The translations under genes and the position numbers were made by a program. A DNA stretch of 5,802 bases from Robiginitomaculum sp. (lineage in GTDB: Bacteria > Pseudomonadota > Alphaproteobacteria > Caulobacterales > Maricaulaceae), in NCBI GenBank assembly GCA_021647805.1, contig JAKITZ010000164.1, forward strand, positions 1 to 5,802. Direction: 5' to 3'. Shown here one piece after another: positions 4,510-5,802 of the stretch (positions are counted from its first letter, which is position 1; each line of letters starts with the position of its first letter). The notes under the pieces were generated by a model. That model ran no database searches. It was not told the origin of the DNA and worked only from the letters and a program-made list of their open reading frames with translations.

Positions 4510-5664
4510 TTATTCTTGATCTTGTTGTGCTTGCGCCAAAACTGCTTTTGCTTGTTCAAGCCGCATTATCGCAAAGTCAATTTCGTTTTGTGCCTCGCTA
4601 GAGCTTAGCTCAAGGCGAGCTAAAGAACGAATGGTGCGCTCCAGCGACCGTTGGGAGCGATAAGCTTTAGTGTTTTCATTGGCACTTGTTTGCTGGTTCC
4701 ATTCAAAATGAATTATGGTGGAGTTTTGATCGCCCAAGCCAAATGTAAAACTGTTTTGCACTTCGGCCAAGCTCTCGTGACCTTGAGTTATGGCTCTTTT
4801 AACTTCTTCTCGTATTTTTTCATATTCATCTTTTTGAATATTAAATGAGAAATTATTTGTTACATTATATTCTGGGTCGGAAAAATCATCGGCCCATTCT
4901 ACGGAAGAACAATTTTTAATTTTAATGTTTGCCGGTAGTTTAGTATTCTGATTGCCACAAGAATTCTTAAGTTGATTTTGTGTCAAACCGCGAACTCTGG
5001 ATAAATCAGCTCCACTAAGAAAAACTTGGTCAAATACTGCATTGCTAAGGATGGCGTTCCCGAATTGGGCGCCGCGAAAATCAACATGGTCAAATTCAGT
5101 CTCACGTAAATCTGCAGCTTGCATATTGGTTTGCGCCAAATTGGATCTTGTAAAACTTACTCCACGTAATTTGGCTCCAGAAAAGTTTGTGTGAGACAAA
5201 TTGCTGGTTTCAAATTCTGCATCTATCAATGACGCTCCTAATAAATTGCTATGGCTTAAATTGCTGGAGTAAAATTCTGCATCTCGTCCTTTCATACCGG
5301 TGAAATTGGCTCGCGAAAAATTACAACCATTAGCTTGAATGTCATCAAGAGTTGCGCCTGAGAAATCCGCCCAAGAAAAATTGCTGCCGCTAGCTTTGAC
5401 ATCGCTAAGGTCGGCTCTACGAAAAGCTGCCCGGTTGAAATTGGAGCCGGTCATTTTTGAGTCGCTTAGGTCAGTGCCGGTGAAATTGGCTCTTGGAAAA
5501 CTTACGCCATTCATACGGGCATTGGACAAGTCTTTTTTTGACAAGTTACAATCGGCACATACACCACCAAAACCCATAATTTTGGCCAATTTGTCAGATC
5601 CAGCAAAAACCGGACTGGCACTGAGTAGCAATATCATAGATCCAATAAGTATAATTTTCGGCAT
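4510..5664 (-). CDS. Exported pentapeptide-repeat protein with C-terminal helical domain
   Basis: The 384-residue product starts with a Sec-type signal peptide (M-P-K-I-I-L-I-G, hydrophobic core, cleavage after V-F-A at about 21). From residue 39 to 223 it is built of 37 consecutive pentapeptides, A/S/C-x-(L/F)-x-x, with the central hydrophobic residue at 41 and every fifth residue to 221. This predicts a right-handed quadrilateral beta-helix of about nine coils. A short cap follows (L-T-Q-N-Q-L, then Cys236 and T-K-L-P to Cys252), as seen in other exported pentapeptide proteins. Residues about 275-300 and 335-382 look helical or coiled-coil, the latter rich in Glu, Gln and Ala. Cysteines are C36, C39, C114, C236 and C252. 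The start at 5664 is preferred over the upstream ATG at 5691 because GGAA precedes it at good spacing and it begins the signal peptide. The role is unknown; a periplasmic scaffold or binding protein is plausible, while DNA mimicry is unlikely outside the cytoplasm. Confidence 0.9.
   Translation of the reverse strand: MPKIILIGSMILLLSASPVFAGSDKLAKIMGFGGVCADCNLSKKDLSNARMNGVSFPRANFTGTDLSDSKMTGSNFNRAAFRRADLSDVKASGSNFSWADFSGATLDDIQANGCNFSRANFTGMKGRDAEFYSSNLSHSNLLGASLIDAEFETSNLSHTNFSGAKLRGVSFTRSNLAQTNMQAADLRETEFDHVDFRGAQFGNAILSNAVFDQVFLSGADLSRVRGLTQNQLKNSCGNQNTKLPANIKIKNCSSVEWADDFSDPEYNVTNNFSFNIQKDEYEKIREEVKRAITQGHESLAEVQNSFTFGLGDQNSTIIHFEWNQQTSANENTKAYRSQRSLERTIRSLARLELSSSEAQNEIDFAIMRLEQAKAVLAQAQQDQE
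5212..5492 (-). repeat. 60-bp-periodic internal repeats in the pentapeptide gene
   Basis: Identical segments recur at multiples of 60 bp within the coding sequence. AAATTCTGCATCT occurs at 5212-5224 and 5272-5284 (60 bp apart), and CCGGTGAAATTGGCTC occurs at 5297-5312 and 5477-5492 (180 bp apart). Sixty bases encode 20 residues, one full coil of four pentapeptides. The pattern suggests growth of the beta-helix by duplication of whole coils. Confidence 0.7.
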
Positions 5665-5714
5665 GGAAGTTTCCGTAAATCCTTCGTACATTTTGTTTGT
5701 AAATTGTTATTGCG

Positions 5715-5736
5715 GTGGTTTTTACAAAAAAGCCAC
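5715..5736 (-). terminator. Hairpin after a possible upstream gene end (weak terminator candidate)
   Basis: On the minus strand GTGG(C)TTTTT and AAAAACCAC pair as 4 bp, a bulged C, then 5 bp, with a 3-base loop. The stem begins directly after a TAA (5739-5737) that closes an open frame from the window edge. No T-run follows, so termination would be weak; it may instead be a leader structure of the pentapeptide gene, whose start is 50 bp further on. Confidence 0.3.
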
Positions 5737-5802
5737 TTAAATTTGGGTAATATGACAGACAGGTTGGACTATAGGCTTGCAATCAATCCATTCATCTACC
5801 AC
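5737..5802 (-). CDS. Possible C-terminal end of an upstream minus-strand gene (partial)
   Basis: Of the three minus-strand frames entering from the right edge, one stays open for 21 codons (ending C-H-I-T-Q-I) to a TAA at 5739-5737, while the other two stop within a few codons. The stop is followed directly by a hairpin and the pentapeptide gene starts 72 bp later, the layout expected for a gene end. The fragment is too short to recognise and an open stretch of this length can occur by chance. If real, it lies on the same strand as the pentapeptide-thioredoxin-patatin group. Confidence 0.3.
   Translation of the reverse strand: MVDEWIDCKPIVQPVCHITQI

Noticed and set aside
5212..5492. Regular spaced repeats as a CRISPR array
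   Set aside because: The repeats are coding, in phase with the 20-residue coil, and the intervening sequences are related to one another.
5339..5740. Plus-strand 133-codon open frame
   Set aside because: It is antisense to the repeats and signal peptide of the pentapeptide gene; regular repeats commonly leave the opposite frame open.
5594..5782. Minus-strand 62-codon open frame across the pentapeptide gene start
   Set aside because: It overlaps the signal-peptide region in another frame, has no ribosome site and resembles no protein.

Overview
The window looks like a moderately AT-rich proteobacterial segment, most likely alphaproteobacterial. The basis is the style of the proteins: a Tat-exported thioredoxin-like protein, a membrane-anchored LuxR-type regulator, a bacterial NTE-type patatin, and the end of a small conserved hypothetical whose P-x-T-E-T-G-Y-R-S-H-F motif I recall mainly from alphaproteobacterial genomes and plasmids. 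No genus is assigned, and the lineage call is inference from the sequence alone.

Left edge (1-436): the 5' end of an IS30-family insertion sequence, transposase on the minus strand and running off the window, abuts a small plus-strand gene. That gene's frame is open but has no start codon near its conserved N-terminus, so the element appears to have cut it at its first codons. The IS end carries two strong hairpins: one ends one base before the transposase start codon, and the other is a perfect 30-bp palindrome inside the transposase coding sequence.

Distal minus-strand group (439-1962): in transcription order, a five-helix cytochrome b561-type protein with an acidic C-terminal tail, a two-helix membrane-anchored LuxR-type regulator, and an unrecognised 62-residue protein. 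A candidate promoter overlapped by an inverted repeat lies just upstream of the cytochrome gene. This reads as a small membrane redox unit with its own regulator.

Proximal minus-strand group (2030-5664): in transcription order, an exported pentapeptide-repeat protein, a Tat-exported TlpA/thioredoxin-like protein with a WCAPC motif, and a cytoplasmic cNMP-domain/patatin hydrolase. The last two are 3 bp apart and look translationally coupled. The pentapeptide protein has 37 pentads in unbroken register, a CxxC at its N-cap, and a second cysteine pair after the repeats, making it a possible client of the neighbouring thioredoxin-like protein. The extreme right edge (5737-5802) may hold the last 21 codons of another minus-strand gene.

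No tRNA, rRNA, CRISPR array or complete mobile element is visible. The most interesting feature is the pairing of an exported, cysteine-containing pentapeptide beta-helix with a Tat-exported thioredoxin and an NTE-like lipase. Nothing in the sequence proves a new system.
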